NCBI RefSeq assembly: GCF_041260155.1 | Contig: NC_091931.1 | Location: 17,621,166-17,685,165 of the forward strand | Direction of reading: 5' to 3' | Length of the DNA stretch: 64,000 bases | From: Ptychodera flava | Taxonomy: Eukaryota > Hemichordata > Enteropneusta > Ptychoderidae | Shown here: piece by piece, positions 38,316 to 51,713 of the stretch | Layout of the letters: each line of letters starts with the position of its first letter | Numbering within the stretch: the first letter of the stretch is position 1 | Program-made: the position numbers and the translations under genes | The notes under the pieces: generated by a model | What the model saw: the letters and a program-made list of their open reading frames with translations, nothing else | What the model was told of the DNA's origin: nothing | The model's database searches: none

Positions 38316-38591
38316 TGCTTATCTTCCGTCAAAAATCCCAAAAGCCAAAACGAGTATCAGAACTTCGCCCGAACCAGGAATGGTTGTGCTTCTCTAAAAG
38401 GCGTCAGTGCCGGTGTCAAAGCCAGAGGATTACCCATAGTGCACAGCGCAATATCATCTATTGCAGGTGGACTGCGCAGGTGGGCGTAACCGCCCAACTT
38501 CCAGTACACGTCAAATCCTTGTTCATTATGCGCTGAGTACATGCTTTCTTGATCTTGTTACAAATCTGTTTACGGAACTAGTCTGTTTTTC

Positions 38592-38602
38592 TATATATAT
38601 AA
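38592..38602 (-). promoter_or_regulatory. Possible TATA element upstream of the protease gene
   Basis: On the minus strand there is TATATATAG about 275 bp upstream of the start codon, preceded by CCAAAATT. This spacing allows a 5' UTR of about 240 nt. AT-rich runs of this kind are common in the window, so the assignment is weak. Confidence 0.2.
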
Positions 38603-41600
38603 TTTTGGTTTACAAATTTCCCATTTTTTCTGAATCATGAAAACCCGTTACACCACAGTCACCAGCACTTGTCCTGAACTATACGCCAGCATCTGAAAAA
38701 AAAGACTTTCGATCTGCCGTAACCGACCATTTAAGATGAGACCCTAGCAACTCCAGCTGTCCATTGCTTGCAGGGAGGAAGCATTTGTTTCCGATGGTCT
38801 CTCACAAATCAAGGAACAAAGAATTTGTCGATGGAATGCAACAGAGCACAGTGAGCTACTCTATCAAAATGCCTGGCTGTTTGTGGAGTGTCTCCTTGGT
38901 GCGTCGGTGCATACCCTTCCTTCGCCAGCTGCAGTGTTCGTAACCTTCATTAAATGGGTCATTTAGATGAAGTGTAAACTGGAAATCCCCTGTGTGTGAG
39001 AAGCAGGACACGGTCTTGCTTTCTAAACATTTTTTAGCCAATTGTATGATGCAAAAGTGTGAGAGTAATGAAAATCAGCAAAAATAACCGATTGCGAATA
39101 TAGTTATGGGCACAACTTTTTTCACTTTTCTCATAAAGCATATCTGACCGCAGAAGTGCTCAACAAACTACTTCGAAAAAGTAGTATTTTGCAAGTCACA
39201 CCTTGACTGGAAAACATGCAACTTCTCGACTTAACTTGCTCTCAGCGCGGTCGGCGTCGTCTTAACTTATACACAGTGCCGACCGGACACATTGATTGAT
39301 CGAATATTTGAAAAGACAACCACCGCCCTTCCAGTCAAAGAATCAGTAATACTACTACTTGCATCGCCACAGCAGGAAACGTAGTTCCAATCAAACGCGC
39401 TACATTTGACCGACAGACAGTCGCTTATATCAGTAATATTTTCTCTCTGGCTTTCTGTATTGTATATACATGTCTATGTCCGGGTGCCGTTGACGCAAAT
39501 TCAAGCTTAACTTACTGGTCATGAACACAAGTTACTGATAAAATCTACCTTGTACTCCTCTTTGTAAATGCAGTGTATCTATGTAATATACTGCCTGAGA
39601 AGTCAGAACAGAATTTATAGATTCCAGACGAAAGCCAAAAGTACAGCATCGTACTGGGCAGAGTCAGAGAGATGTGGACATTTTAGAAGTCGCATAGTCA
39701 TTGATTTTGGTGGAAGAATTTTAATTGCCATTTCGCCAGGCACTTTTGAGCTGCTTTGTCATTGACTATTCCAATTGTTCGGATCAGTCGACGTTTTGGC
39801 TGGCGTCAGCGATGCGTTTTTTAAGTAACCATGGCGTAGACACAATCTCACATTCAGGGCAACGCGCCCTATTCCCTATTGCCATTTCATCTCCAAGACG
39901 TTGACCTACAGTTCTTTTGTTTATAATCCTTCAGTGGCATGAATAAATCTGGTCCATCCATTCTTGAGCCTGGATTCCCACCATCGATTACGCAAGTTTC
40001 CTTTCAATTTCGACCCTTTTGTATGTCGAAACATAGACAGAAAAGGGGTATTATCTATGGGTGAAATAAGTAGCTTTTTTGTTTATCGGAGGGGTTTCTG
40101 AGTTTCTTCGTTAACAAAATGACTACCCTCGTTTCGGATGACGTTTAGCTTTGTACGATTCTGACAGGCGAGGGGTCAGTGTCCATGCAAATTGGCGAGC
40201 TACAAGTGCATTAGATCAAAATAGTGAATTTTGCTATGATTTGATGAACTTTTGTGTCATCTGATCTTCTTGTAGTAGAAAAAGAGCTGTTTTTCGCAGG
40301 CGTTTAATTTCCCGCGGTAGAAATTTTCGAACTTGCTCACCGTTTTGCTCTTGTTTACGCCATTCAGTTCCCCGACTTTATTCCACGATTCTTAGGGAGG
40401 AATAACATGCATACTTAACAACTGCCCACGCGTGACAGCCATTGAAGATGTATTAAAGACAACGCTAAGCTATACTCTCTATTCGCAATGCCATAATACC
40501 GCTTGTAATACGAACAATAGGCGGCTAGAGTTTTTACGACAGCGCACACTGCAACCTGCAAAGCAGGTGCCTGAAAGTTGGGAAAAATACATTCTGAGTT
40601 TATTTCTTGTCCTTAAATTGCTGTTTCATTTTTTTCTGTTATTTCCCTCAAGCACTTCGTTACATGAAAGTCATCACCTCAAATGTTACTTTGTTAATAA
40701 CTCACTGTAGAGTTCTCTCTTGTCCCTTTTCATTTGTACGGGTCAAAACGGAACGCTATTATGCTATTATTTTTAGGAGATCTGATATCATGAATCGTTC
40801 AGGTCGAAGCGTTAGAGTCTGTGTCGGAATATTATGGTGAGGATTTTGTTAACCACACGCGTAAAAGGGAAAACAACACGATCCACTTGTCTCAAAGCAA
40901 TGCACTACTTTCGCCGAATGATAACTTTATTCGGTCAAACAGCGTGAATGAAAGTGTATGGAAACAAACATTTCCATTCGTGTCTCATGACTAAAACCAC
41001 CGACAATAAGCAATTGTTTACTCTGTTCGGACTGTGATGTACGTGCAACCATGGTGTCTACGTCAGACCTATTCCATGATGACGTCTGAATGTGTGAGGG
41101 CACAGAAAGTCTTGACGTCATGGTACGACTTCCGATCTTGTTCATGGTGACAAATGACGAATGTTTCGCTGGTGTTGTAACGAAAGAGGAGGACATGAGT
41201 TTCTTGTGATAGAAAAAGCAAGATGTTTGAATCAGATGACACCAATATTTGTCGGAGTTTAAAACATGAGATTACATTATACCACTGCAGTAAAGTGAAC
41301 AGTACACAACTAATTCAAATTAGACTTATAAACGTGTTCTGTGCGTATGGTTGAGGAAAAAACTTCAAAAAAAATTCACTGAATATGAAAAAGGTTCCAG
41401 CATTGCATAGAACTGTTTTCTTTAGACAGTTATTGGCTATCCATAAAATGCAGACGTCATGTGTATCTCACCACAACCACACATTCAATAGCAAAAATAG
41501 ATCAAAACGAAAAACGATATGACCGTACCTTAAGAATCGTCAGATATTTTATGACACAACACAAGTCCACTGGCATCTAAAGACCATAATGTAAAACCCT

Positions 41601-41700
41601 TTGAGATATGGTAATTTATCATAGCAGGCAGCGAAACATACAGAAAACCCGACAAATCAAATAATCAGTATATAAAAGAAAAACAACCATTACAATTTCG

Positions 41701-42024
<324 letters not shown>

Positions 42025-44403
42025 GTTATTGATTTATAGACAATTTATACGGTTAATATATTTTTCAAAAGTCACAATTTGTTAAGTAAAGCCACCAAGG
42101 GTAACATCAGTAAATGTGGTTCATCGAAGCGTTAATCCAAACACTTTCATCCAAATCCCCAGAGAAAATCTTCATGTTATAACACACGCCGACGAGTGCC
42201 CATATGTTGGAAAGAGAGTGCGTGTCATCTCAGTCGGCAAGGTCATTCTGACCCATCATATACCAGCATCGATCGTTTACGGCGTCCGTCCATTTAGTTC
42301 TGCTAGATTTCCATCGAAAACATTAACCTATCATGATTGGAAGTCAAACTGCATCGATGTTGAATTGTCAGAGAGGCAACGGATGATGTATACTTTCAAT
42401 TGTTTCTTGGTTTTATAATCTCTCGTCAAGCAGAGCGACCCGGAGACATATATTTGTGAGATCTCAACTTTTAATTAAAACATTCTAGTCTGCTTGCTAT
42501 TTGGACTCGTGTTTAAGCTTGCTCAAAGGATGGAGTTTCCATCATCTTATTTTTGTGAAAATGGAAAATTTAATTTTCCCACCAGGGTTAAACAAGGCAT
42601 AACGACTATTTTGAATTCCATATGTCGATAAATTTTAGCTTTTATCTGCTGTAATTCCAACATTTGCTCGGGTACCCCTCACTTTTACTCGTTCATATCA
42701 AAGAGAGTAATGGTTCACAGTTTCCTTCAGGAATGTTTGAGCTAAACTTTTAAAATTTCCATTTTGAGCCGGAGCTCGTTGCTTTTAACAAAGTCGACCC
42801 GTTAAGGTTTGTTAAGCACCGGTTATCTCATGACTAGCTCTAAACGAGAAAAGGAAATAGTTAAATTAAAGTCTTGTTGACAGTTTATTTTCTTGAGTCA
42901 CCAGTTCTTATGTCATACGAAAACGGAAATAAAAAAGAACAAAAGAGTAAAACGTTGATTTATCAGACATCCCGTCGACTGAATTCCCTTTTCTCTCTAT
43001 CGATAATCATTGTAATGATAGCTAGACAGTGCATGCAACTCGTTCAAGTTGGTAATCCTGGGCAAAGAGAAATCCCGGGGATTACGCTTGGAAAGGCAGA
43101 ATTCGTGTCTTCTATTTTGATAAGGAGGCAGACATAGCCAACGAGAGAAGCACTCTCGCCGCCAGGTTGTAATCTTATGTTAGATGTTGTCTTTGGATAC
43201 GACAATTCTATGGTATCGCATAAGTCGACAATAAGTATAGATAACTCCTATGAACATACTATGCTGTTCTAAATTATTAGCATATATACCCATCCGTAAT
43301 CCAACAATCATTGATGGAAAGTTAAAATGCCATTGGTCATTGTATACGACAACCATAGCTCAGTATAGCACAGCAACGATAAGTACCTGTACAAATAAAA
43401 GAAGCCAAAGTTATGAAACAACAGGGTAATCCGGATTCCGAAAATATAGTTTACGTTTAATTTATAATGAGCACGGAAGCTTCACTGCTTTAAATCCGGG
43501 CGCAGGCTTACGGATATTTGCCTCTCATAATTTATCAAGCTATTCGCGTTCATTGTCTCCGGTCCGGGAATAGATCTTTTACCGGTTCCATGAGTATTAC
43601 AAAGCGTGCACTACTCATTGAACTTTTTCGCTGTAGGATATACGCAGGGTATGTTACTCATAGAACACTGTGGCAAATTACACACTGACATATCGCCGAT
43701 GGATACACAATACTTAAGGCATATTTTGGATTGCAAATTTATGTCATTATTTTATAACAGTGCGTTGCACACGCAAAATCGGTATGTTTTTGTTGTTGGT
43801 TTGAGTGTGTATAACGGTGTTTGAAGCAGCCACAGCAATGAATTATGGATAACTGGTAAAAGGTCTATATTAAACACGGCGAGAGACAGCCTCGGGGACA
43901 ATTCTGTCCACCAGCGGAGCTAACGACCCATAGGAAATACGGTAAGTTTTAAATCGGGTATAGTAACAGTAGTAGCTCCGGCGATCTTGAATTACTTTCA
44001 AATACAGATTTTAATCACAATTTTAAGTATAGGGTCAGCGATTACTGATTTAATTTTCATTAATTTTTGGCAATTAATCTTCAATTTGCTTCATACTACA
44101 GCTCTCTTCCGCAAAAGTTCCTGGTATTCACTGTAATTTGACTCAAATATGGTACCTGATCACAAAATGATCAAACTGAAAAGTCAACAGCTACTGTTGA
44201 CGCGATCGTAAATTTCCACGAAGTACAATTTGATATCACAATCTTAACCACAGTATTCGACTGTACCGATGTAATTTTCAAGAACATTTCACATCTTAAA
44301 CTTAAGTTTTTATTTTGCACGATTACTCCTTGACATAGATTTTGCCAATGCCGATATAGATAACGGGTACCACAGTACAAATATGGCGCAGATTTTTTGT
44401 CTC

Positions 44404-46520
44404 ATAATCATTCGTGCAACTAAAACATCCACCAACTCCACTTACAGACAATCGATGTTCAAAAACCCCCGAAATTTTGGCTAAACATAAGTCAATTATG
44501 GCCTACTGGATACCAAAACTCCACAAAACACCATACACAAAGTTTATCACAAAGTTTATCAGGGTCTTCAAACTGTTCAACAACTGTAGTTATGGAAGAT
44601 ACTGACTTCTGTTCTGAGTACCATTAAACCTCGACTTCAGGCATACTGCGCTGTTATTTTTCTTTCTTGCGATCAGAGTGGTATAAATTTGTATATTAAA
44701 CAATTCCAAGGAACTATATGATACTTTGAAATCAAGATCTATTTCGACTTTCGATTTTTCCACTTTATATACCACAGTACCGCACGATAAATTGACAGAA
44801 CGATTGAAAAACACCATCAAGCATATTTCTACAAAAATGGTTCATGCCGTTACAAGTAGTATTGGGTATTATTCTACATATTTTCTTAAGAATATGACGA
44901 ATTCTAAAGTTTTTTTATACAGAGAAAGAAACTACTGGATGTACTGGATGCTTTATTTCCTCATCGACAACATATTTGTTGAATTTGGAGGACACATTTT
45001 TCAACAGTGTATAGGAATTCCTTTGGCACTAACTGTGCTCCCTTGCTTGCAGACTTATTTCTATACTCAAACGAGGCAGAATTTGTCAGTAGCTTAATCA
45101 CACCACATACAAACAGAAAAACAGACTAGCAACGTGACCGGCCTCTTGTTTCATGGCCTTTTCATATTTAAATGAGCCTCGCAGGTGTTAGACTTTTTGG
45201 AGACTTTGTTCGTGGTTGATAATTGCACGAGATTATGCGAAAAGTACGACGAGATGGCATCTTGCTGCCAGTCGCGTAGCAACCATACTTTGTGAGGTCT
45301 CAGCGAAGAAACACTGCTTCACGCCAATCAAAACATAACACGCCAGCAGTTTCATAAACACGTCCTTACATGACCAACTTGTACAAGGCGATATGAATGA
45401 CCGTAAACCATTGAGTAAAACCAGACAGTATCGATAAAGACTTTCAAATTTGGTTCAAACACACTCATTGTATATTTATAAAAATGTGAGAGGAATTTTT
45501 AAAATGGTAAAACTCACTTTCCCGAAGTTCAAAACTTTCCCGTTTTCACCAGCACGTCAATTCCACTCAGCGCCACACGACAACAACAACAACAACACAA
45601 ACTTTGCCGAACATACTTTCGCTTAAAAATTGGCGAAAATCCAGAAACTACTGAATGCATTTACTGGTGCATGGTTGGCACCCTTCGGAAAAGAGAGTCG
45701 AGAGCTACCTGAGGCGAGGCGTACATGAAGGGCTTACGTAACCGCTTCATACCTTGAATAACACCCGTTGCCAGTTTATCTCTAGATTTGTCTGTGATCA
45801 CACAGAAAAAGGTCTCTGTAGCTAGAATTTTCAAACTTACATTCAGATACATAGCCGATGTCACTTCAATGAATACGTCCACATTCAGTGATTATCTCGC
45901 TATGATTTATCTTCCACAATTATAGATTAAAGAAAGTACACAGAAATGACCTCTTCTGCTTCATATCTGGATATTTTTTCTTGAATTTGACTCCAATGGT
46001 CACCTTTCTACTAGACTATATGACAAGAGACTGAGATGATTTCAACTTCACTATCATAAATTTTCCACACCTCATATAACAACCCTGTGGCTTTACATTT
46101 ATAAGCTTATTGGATATGCAATAGCATGCAGTTCATATGGTGATTTTGTAGAGAGACATAGCCATCTCTGTTACAAACTTTTAAATCAAGGTTACACCAG
46201 AGAAAGACTTATCTCTACATTCAAACGCTTATTTTGGCAGGCATCACAAGCTGGTAGATCAAGTATGATGTCTCTCTTCGACAAATGATCGCTGATGGCG
46301 TCAGTGATACCTTTTTAACTTACAGATTGAATGGGGGTGCCACATGGGCAGGATGCGCTTACTATTTTCGAAACACCTGACATCACTTCTTGGCTTTTGC
46401 CAGAGGTCCATATATCTTTCTTTCACGGATTTGACTTTGTTGTGTGTAACGATACTTTGCTGTCTGTTCTGTGCTGTTGTGTTTGTCTTTGTAGCAATTG
46501 ACTAAGTAATAACGAATATT
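44404..46520 (+). mobile_element. Decayed Penelope-like element (RT fragments)
   Basis: Pieces align in order with the young PLE at 49.6-52.8 kb: AYWIPKLHKTPY (44485 on), STFDFSTLYTTVPHDKL (44741 on), FLIDNIFVEFGG with a damaged IGIP motif (about 44960-45030), then after a roughly 770-bp interruption ASYLDIF (45960 on), SSYGDFVERHS (about 46130) and a 3' tail resembling the young copies. The YIDD catalytic stretch falls in the interruption. Stops and frameshifts are frequent. Inactive relic. Confidence 0.7.
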
Positions 46521-48761
46521 TGCCTATTGCTGCTAGATTCTGGATGGGTATGATTGTAATCATTTTAATAAACACACCTGTCGCTATAAATCGAAAGCTT
46601 AAAAATTCAACAGGGTGCACCAATACGAACACCCATCAAACACACAAAATACCTATAGATTTAAAAATGATGAGTCTTTCAGTTATTTTGTAACGATTAC
46701 GTAGTGATTATTTATTACAAAGGGTTGAAATGCACACAGAAGTCAATGTCTTTGTGATTGCGAAAAAATATATAATTCAGTAATAGAAAATGAAAAAGTT
46801 CCCACGGTAAAATCTTAAAGTATTATAACTACTAACAATAACTAATATAAGTAGTGTCCCGTGATATAACTGCTCGTTTTACTAATGATATTATTAACGT
46901 AATCAGTCATTTGAAAAACTTATGAAAACTATTTTATGATCGTCATTTCATTATTTAGCTTGTCAGCAAAGCCTTTGTGCATATCCTACTGTGCATTTGT
47001 ATCATTGATAAATGACTTTCAGTCTTGACTCTAATTCAATTATCATCAATAGTGTTGACATATACACTAGGCTTTGTCAATAAACTGAATATTGCGAGTT
47101 TCATTATGCTGTAGGGAGACTGAAGGAAATTGCATTACAGTATTTAAAACAGCTCCATTACAAGGCATACCGCTTTTTTCTTAAGCAAGTTCAATGCGAT
47201 TAATACACTTTTATGGTTTTTTTTGGAATTAAAGTCATGAAGTGCCACAAAATGGATCGGAAAATGATAGAAAACGGGTGACAAGATATTTTAGCCCCCG
47301 CTCTGATAAGCCATATATGTCAAAATGTTTTGTATGATTAATACGATTGGAACTAATTTGGGATAATTGGATGGTGAAGTAATAATATCTGTTCAATCTG
47401 CAAATGTAAGCTTATCTGCTTTTCTTTTAAGTTGTACATTTGTTTTTATGAGTCAATTGTAATATGCGACATTCAGCTACAGGACACCTAACATTTATGA
47501 GAAATTTGGAAAATATCAAAATCCAATTATCCCAAATTAGTTCCAATCGTGTTCATTCGGTAAAGAAATTTTCAATGTACATTGAAACAACAACAGTTGA
47601 TGGTATAGGCCACCAACCGAATACTTTCAAAACTAACGAATTGGAAAGGGAGGAAAGATGTACGATAAAAAGTTAAAATTTTCACGTGCCTCATTCAAGG
47701 CAGGGTATAAGGAATTCTAGAGACCTTGATGAAATTGTTGTTGTCATCTGGATTCATTTGGCTTTATCGAGTTGTTAGTCACGTTTTTCTTTATCCCAAG
47801 TTGTTTGTCAGACTTTTCACTATCCTCTTTTTAGGCTAAATCTTCTCCAAGTTTTATCACAGAGATCGTTCTCGGTTTTCCTAGAAACAAGAAAAGACGA
47901 AGGAATTCAAAGAGTCAAAACGAGATTACCTGCGAAATAAACGGTCCATCGTTGGTATTGCAATCGATCTACTGTAAAGGATTGGAAATTATGGCATAAG
48001 GTATCCATCCTCCATGAGTTAAAAATAATGATAACGATAGCAGCATGCCGAATGCATGTCTAAGAGCGCTCAATTATTGACGGGTATGTGACTTTTCAGC
48101 GATACCTTGCTCTTTTTCTATTCCTTCAAATCACTTTATACAACTGTATACCAGGAGGCAAACACCGCATTGTATCATTCTCTGTAAAGGAGTGAGTGTA
48201 GCATTATTTTATTCTGGTAAATTTGAACGCAAAGACAGGTTTTTCTTCGCCTAAATGTGCTCATTGATTTTCCCTTTCGTGGAATGAAAGCGTGATTTTA
48301 GTGTAAAAAGTCTGTACGTATAGAGATGAATACAACACCGCTAATTAACAATTTGTCCTCATCTCATTGACCATCGTAACCGAAATAGGACATTCCGTCT
48401 CTGAAACTTAGTGCCGCTCTAATTTCACGATAGGGAAGTTATTTAGGGAAAGCGGCATATTTTACAAGAAATCTAAAAACGATAACATCCCACTACCCTG
48501 CAAGACTGTCGACGTGATGTTACCATTCATCGCAATGCCTCAATTTTTGAGAAATGTTATTGATGCTAAATGCAATACCATCTTTTCTAAGTAGGCGGCG
48601 GCACTACCTGCAGTTGCCAACGTTTCGCAAATGGAAGGATTTCCCACATTTGTGTTACAAGACATTGAGATCAATACATTTGCTTTTCCTTCAGAAGGCA
48701 GGAGTGCTCACGTGGAAGTTATCATCGGTATTCAATGTCACTATTTTGATGCGTGACTTGT
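46521..48761. other. No gene recognised; small inverted-repeat element inside
   Basis: AT-rich, with many short chance ORFs. The only structure seen is the 30-bp inverted repeat at 47343-47550. Confidence 0.6.
47343..47550. mobile_element. Miniature element with perfect 30-bp inverted ends
   Basis: Left ACGATTGGAACTAATTTGGG and onward is matched exactly at 47521-47550 in inverse. The same end, with the sequence beyond it, recurs alone at 54951-54997. No coding capacity. Confidence 0.7.
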
Positions 48762-49561
48762 AGACTCTTCATAGTTCAGGATCTAAAAGAGTTGCAAAGT
48801 CCTTTAATAATACCTATAGATATATTGATGATCTCATCAGTTTGAACAATCCTGGAATTTCTAATTACCTCCATCACATATATCCAGATGAATTAGAAAT
48901 TAAAGAAACAACGGAGAGCATGAACTCAGCATCGTATCTTGATCTATTTATTGAAATTAGACACAATGCAATACACACCAAGTTGTATGATAAAAGGGAT
49001 GATTTTTAATTTTGAAATCATTAACTTTCCCTACTTGACCAGTAATATTCCGTCGAGTCCAGCTTATGGTGTTGTACATTTCACAACTACTGAGATACTG
49101 TAGAGCTTGTGATTCATATGGAGATTTTCAAGAGAGACACAGCTTATTAGTCTTAAAGCTGGTGAGACAAGGATTTTCACAAAGTAGGTTGGTTAGATCT
49201 TTTAAGAAGTTCTATGGTAGATATGGAGATCTTATATCTAAATATGGCAAATCTGTCACTCAGATGATGAAAGACAGTATTCCCGACTTTGACTCAGAAC
49301 AGTAATTTAGCAGATAGCTGAATTACCGTACAATAACTTTGTCACACTAGTTCAATCTTGACGGGTGTAGCATGCTAGCAGGGTACGCTTACCCATTTCC
49401 GGACACCTGGTACCACCACTTATATAGTGGTTCAAGATTGTACTACCGATTTTGTCAGTGATCTTATGTTTCTTGTGTGTTTGTTTTTACTGTTTATTGG
49501 ACCTGGTAATTTATTTGCCTTGAATGATAATGATTGCTGGAATCGATTTGATGTCATATTG
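48762..49561 (+). mobile_element. Penelope-like element, 5'-truncated upstream copy
   Basis: Holds the RT end (YRYIDDLISLNNP, SASYLDLFIEI, YGDFQ) to the stop after DSIPDFDSEQ at 49303-49305, plus about 255 bp of 3' tail. It matches 51979-52777 with eight short indels and no substitution noticed. It ends exactly where the next copy starts, a head-to-tail arrangement typical of PLEs. Confidence 0.85.
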
Positions 49562-49650
49562 CCACACCCAGGTGGACATGTCTGCTGGTGGATGCAAGTC
49601 CCCGAGCATGTCAATAGCCTGGTACTTCCACAACCAAATGTCATGAGTAA

Positions 49651-50406
49651 TATAAAGTAAATACCGGTTTGGGTCGAGACCGGAAAAATAAAACTACCCC
49701 TGATGGTTTGTTTAGGGCAAACAATCCATTAGCTGGACGGAGCCCTCGGATTATAATATCGGACATACTCAAAGAAAATATAGAATGTGATTGCTCTGTG
49801 TCACCGTGTACTACTAGAAACTGCAAAACTTGCAACATTCTTATTTCAGATACTGTGACACAGAGTAATCTATCCAAAAAGACTTACCACACAAAGGCAT
49901 TTGAACCACTCTCTTGCCAATCTAAAAACATCATCTATGGCATAGAGTGTTCTTTGTGTGGTTTAATATATGTTGGAGAGACCGGGGAAAAACTTTCAAA
50001 GAGGATGTGTGGGCATAGGTCTGGCATAAATAACAATTTGCCTACCTGCCTATACACCCACTTTAATAATCCTCTACATTCAGTTTTAAACATGAAAGTT
50101 AGAATATTGGAAAAAATCTACCATCCTTCCAATAGTTCTAAACTAAGCAGGAGCTATCGCAAACAGCGTGAACACCATTGGATCACTGAACTCGGCACAG
50201 CTATGCCATATGGCTGTAATGACAATGTTCTAGGTGTGGGTAATCTATCAAGCCCTAGAGGGAAATCTGTCAATGTCATGGGTTTGTTCAACTCTCGTCC
50301 GAGAAGACGACGAAGCCATGGTCATAGACATGGTAACAACACTAGAAATCCCCAGTTCAGTGATCTCTTACCCATGCTTAACCAACTTTTGGTGTTCACA
50401 AAATAA
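49651..50406 (+). CDS. PLE GIY-YIG endonuclease region
   Basis: About 250 residues. A Cys cluster (CDCSVSPCTTRNCKTC) precedes the GIY-YIG core: IIYGIECSLCGLIYVGETGE, then KRMCGHR, then a catalytic-Glu helix RKQREHHWITELGTAMPYG. The tail is Arg/His rich (RPRRRRSHGHRHG). In PLEs this nuclease nicks target DNA to prime reverse transcription. The stop at 50404 is followed within the same few bases by the RT frame (frame 0 open from at least 50391), so one indel probably splits a single EN-RT protein. Gly-Ile-Tyr order is IYGI here. Confidence 0.8.
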   Translation, partial: YKVNTGLGRDRKNKTTPDGLFRANNPLAGRSPRIIISDILKENIECDCSVSPCTTRNCKTCNILISDTVTQSNLSKKTYHTKAFEPLSCQSKNIIYGIECSLCGLIYVGETGEKLSKRMCGHRSGINNNLPTCLYTHFNNPLHSVLNMKVRILEKIYHPSNSSKLSRSYRKQREHHWITELGTAMPYGCNDNVLGVGNLSSPRGKSVNVMGLFNSRPRRRRSHGHRHGNNTRNPQFSDLLPMLNQLLVFTK

Positions 50407-51713
50407 GAACTGAGCTGTTTGGATGTTCCTTGCAAAAGTTAAGATCGCTTTTGTTGACTGTTGATAACATGAATTACAATCTGGAAACACCCGAACATCG
50501 GTTAATATCTATTATTATAGATATAGGCCATCATCGGCTATTTAGACCTGTTCGGACGGACAGCATCAACAGTCAGCAGAGGATGTTTTTCCCTGTACGG
50601 TTTGTCAACAAAGGAATTGACAGTATTAATATCAGCAATATTTTACACAACAAGGATGTCATTGATAAAGTTCCTCCACATTTTAAATTTCAAGAACCAC
50701 CTATAGTTTCCTACAGCTATTCTAGAACTATAGGTAGGAAACTATTTAATTACAACAAGGTTTTAAAGGATCTAGACCTGGAGAACATTCATGACATTAC
50801 TTGTGATTGCACGTCATCTTCCTTTTGTTACAAGCCGTATGGTCATGTAATAACTGGTGACCTAAACATCGTCACGAATAATAAACTTCGGCAGTTGTTC
50901 CAGTATGGCCCTAAATATCGTGAGCCACCAACCATAAACTGGAACTATAATTTTAAAATCATTATGGATGCTGCCGAGACTTATGCAAAGAAGTGGGCCT
51001 CTGTAGAAGATGAAGACGTTGAGTGCCTCTCTGACTGGTTACGTACTGTCAGAGATAAAGTTCAGAAACGTATATCACGTCTTCGTTCTTCATATACTGT
51101 CATCAAGACAACATCTTCATTTGATGACTCCACCATACGTGAATGCCTAGATGCATTGCATGATAAATATGTTGTCGTGCCTGCAGACAAAGCTTCTAAT
51201 AACATCATTTTTGTCTGCAAGCAATTCTACATTCAGTGTTTGATGAATGAACTGAAAATTAATTCAGGTGACAGTAATACCACCTACTGTCCATCAAGCC
51301 TGTCCAAACAGGAAATATTTGATAATCATTCATCGGTTTTGAATGCATTTGGCATCAAGCTATCAAATGATGACAATGTTCTACCTCGACTATATTGGAT
51401 TCCCAAAATCCATAAGAATCCATATAAGCAACGTTTTATAGCAGGTTGCAGCAGATGTACAACCAAACGCTTGTCACAACTCTTGACCACAATTTTGTCA
51501 ACCATCAAATCTGGTCTGGTACGATATTGTGACAAGGTTTATGAAACGAGTGGGATTAATCAGATGTGGATATTGAAAAATTCTAAAGAATTATTACATA
51601 CTCTAGATACCAACAAAAGCAAGTATGGTTCAATCCGCACATTTGATTTTTCTACACTTTACACCACCATCCCACACAACAAGCTTAAAACTAGGTTGTC
51701 ATCATTGGTTTAA
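50403..51713 (+). CDS. PLE reverse transcriptase, N-terminal and palm start
   Basis: Open for more than 430 codons. Seen in order: a CxC-type motif CDCTSSSFCYKPYGHVITGD, VVPADKASNNIIFVCK (the PLE DKG-region analogue), YWIPKIHKNPYKQRF with SRCTTKRLS, and RT motif A region TFDFSTLYTTIPHNKL. It ends by frameshift at a stop after LKTRLSSLV. RT motifs B and C follow in other frames (51714-52519). The protein copies element RNA at a nicked target. No Met near the beginning is needed if it is fused to the upstream nuclease. Confidence 0.85.
   Translation: MRTELFGCSLQKLRSLLLTVDNMNYNLETPEHRLISIIIDIGHHRLFRPVRTDSINSQQRMFFPVRFVNKGIDSINISNILHNKDVIDKVPPHFKFQEPPIVSYSYSRTIGRKLFNYNKVLKDLDLENIHDITCDCTSSSFCYKPYGHVITGDLNIVTNNKLRQLFQYGPKYREPPTINWNYNFKIIMDAAETYAKKWASVEDEDVECLSDWLRTVRDKVQKRISRLRSSYTVIKTTSSFDDSTIRECLDALHDKYVVVPADKASNNIIFVCKQFYIQCLMNELKINSGDSNTTYCPSSLSKQEIFDNHSSVLNAFGIKLSNDDNVLPRLYWIPKIHKNPYKQRFIAGCSRCTTKRLSQLLTTILSTIKSGLVRYCDKVYETSGINQMWILKNSKELLHTLDTNKSKYGSIRTFDFSTLYTTIPHNKLKTRLSSLV

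Noticed and set aside
42116..42418. 100-codon plus-strand ORF
   Set aside because: No recognisable motif, no splice context, low-complexity neighbours; likely chance.
45661..45882. Minus-strand ORF in the stretch interrupting the old PLE
   Set aside because: Resembles no known protein and lies within what may be an inserted repeat.
49306..49670. Possible hammerhead ribozyme in the PLE tail or junction
   Set aside because: PLEs often carry one, but I could not find the CTGATGA and GAAA core in the right order here.
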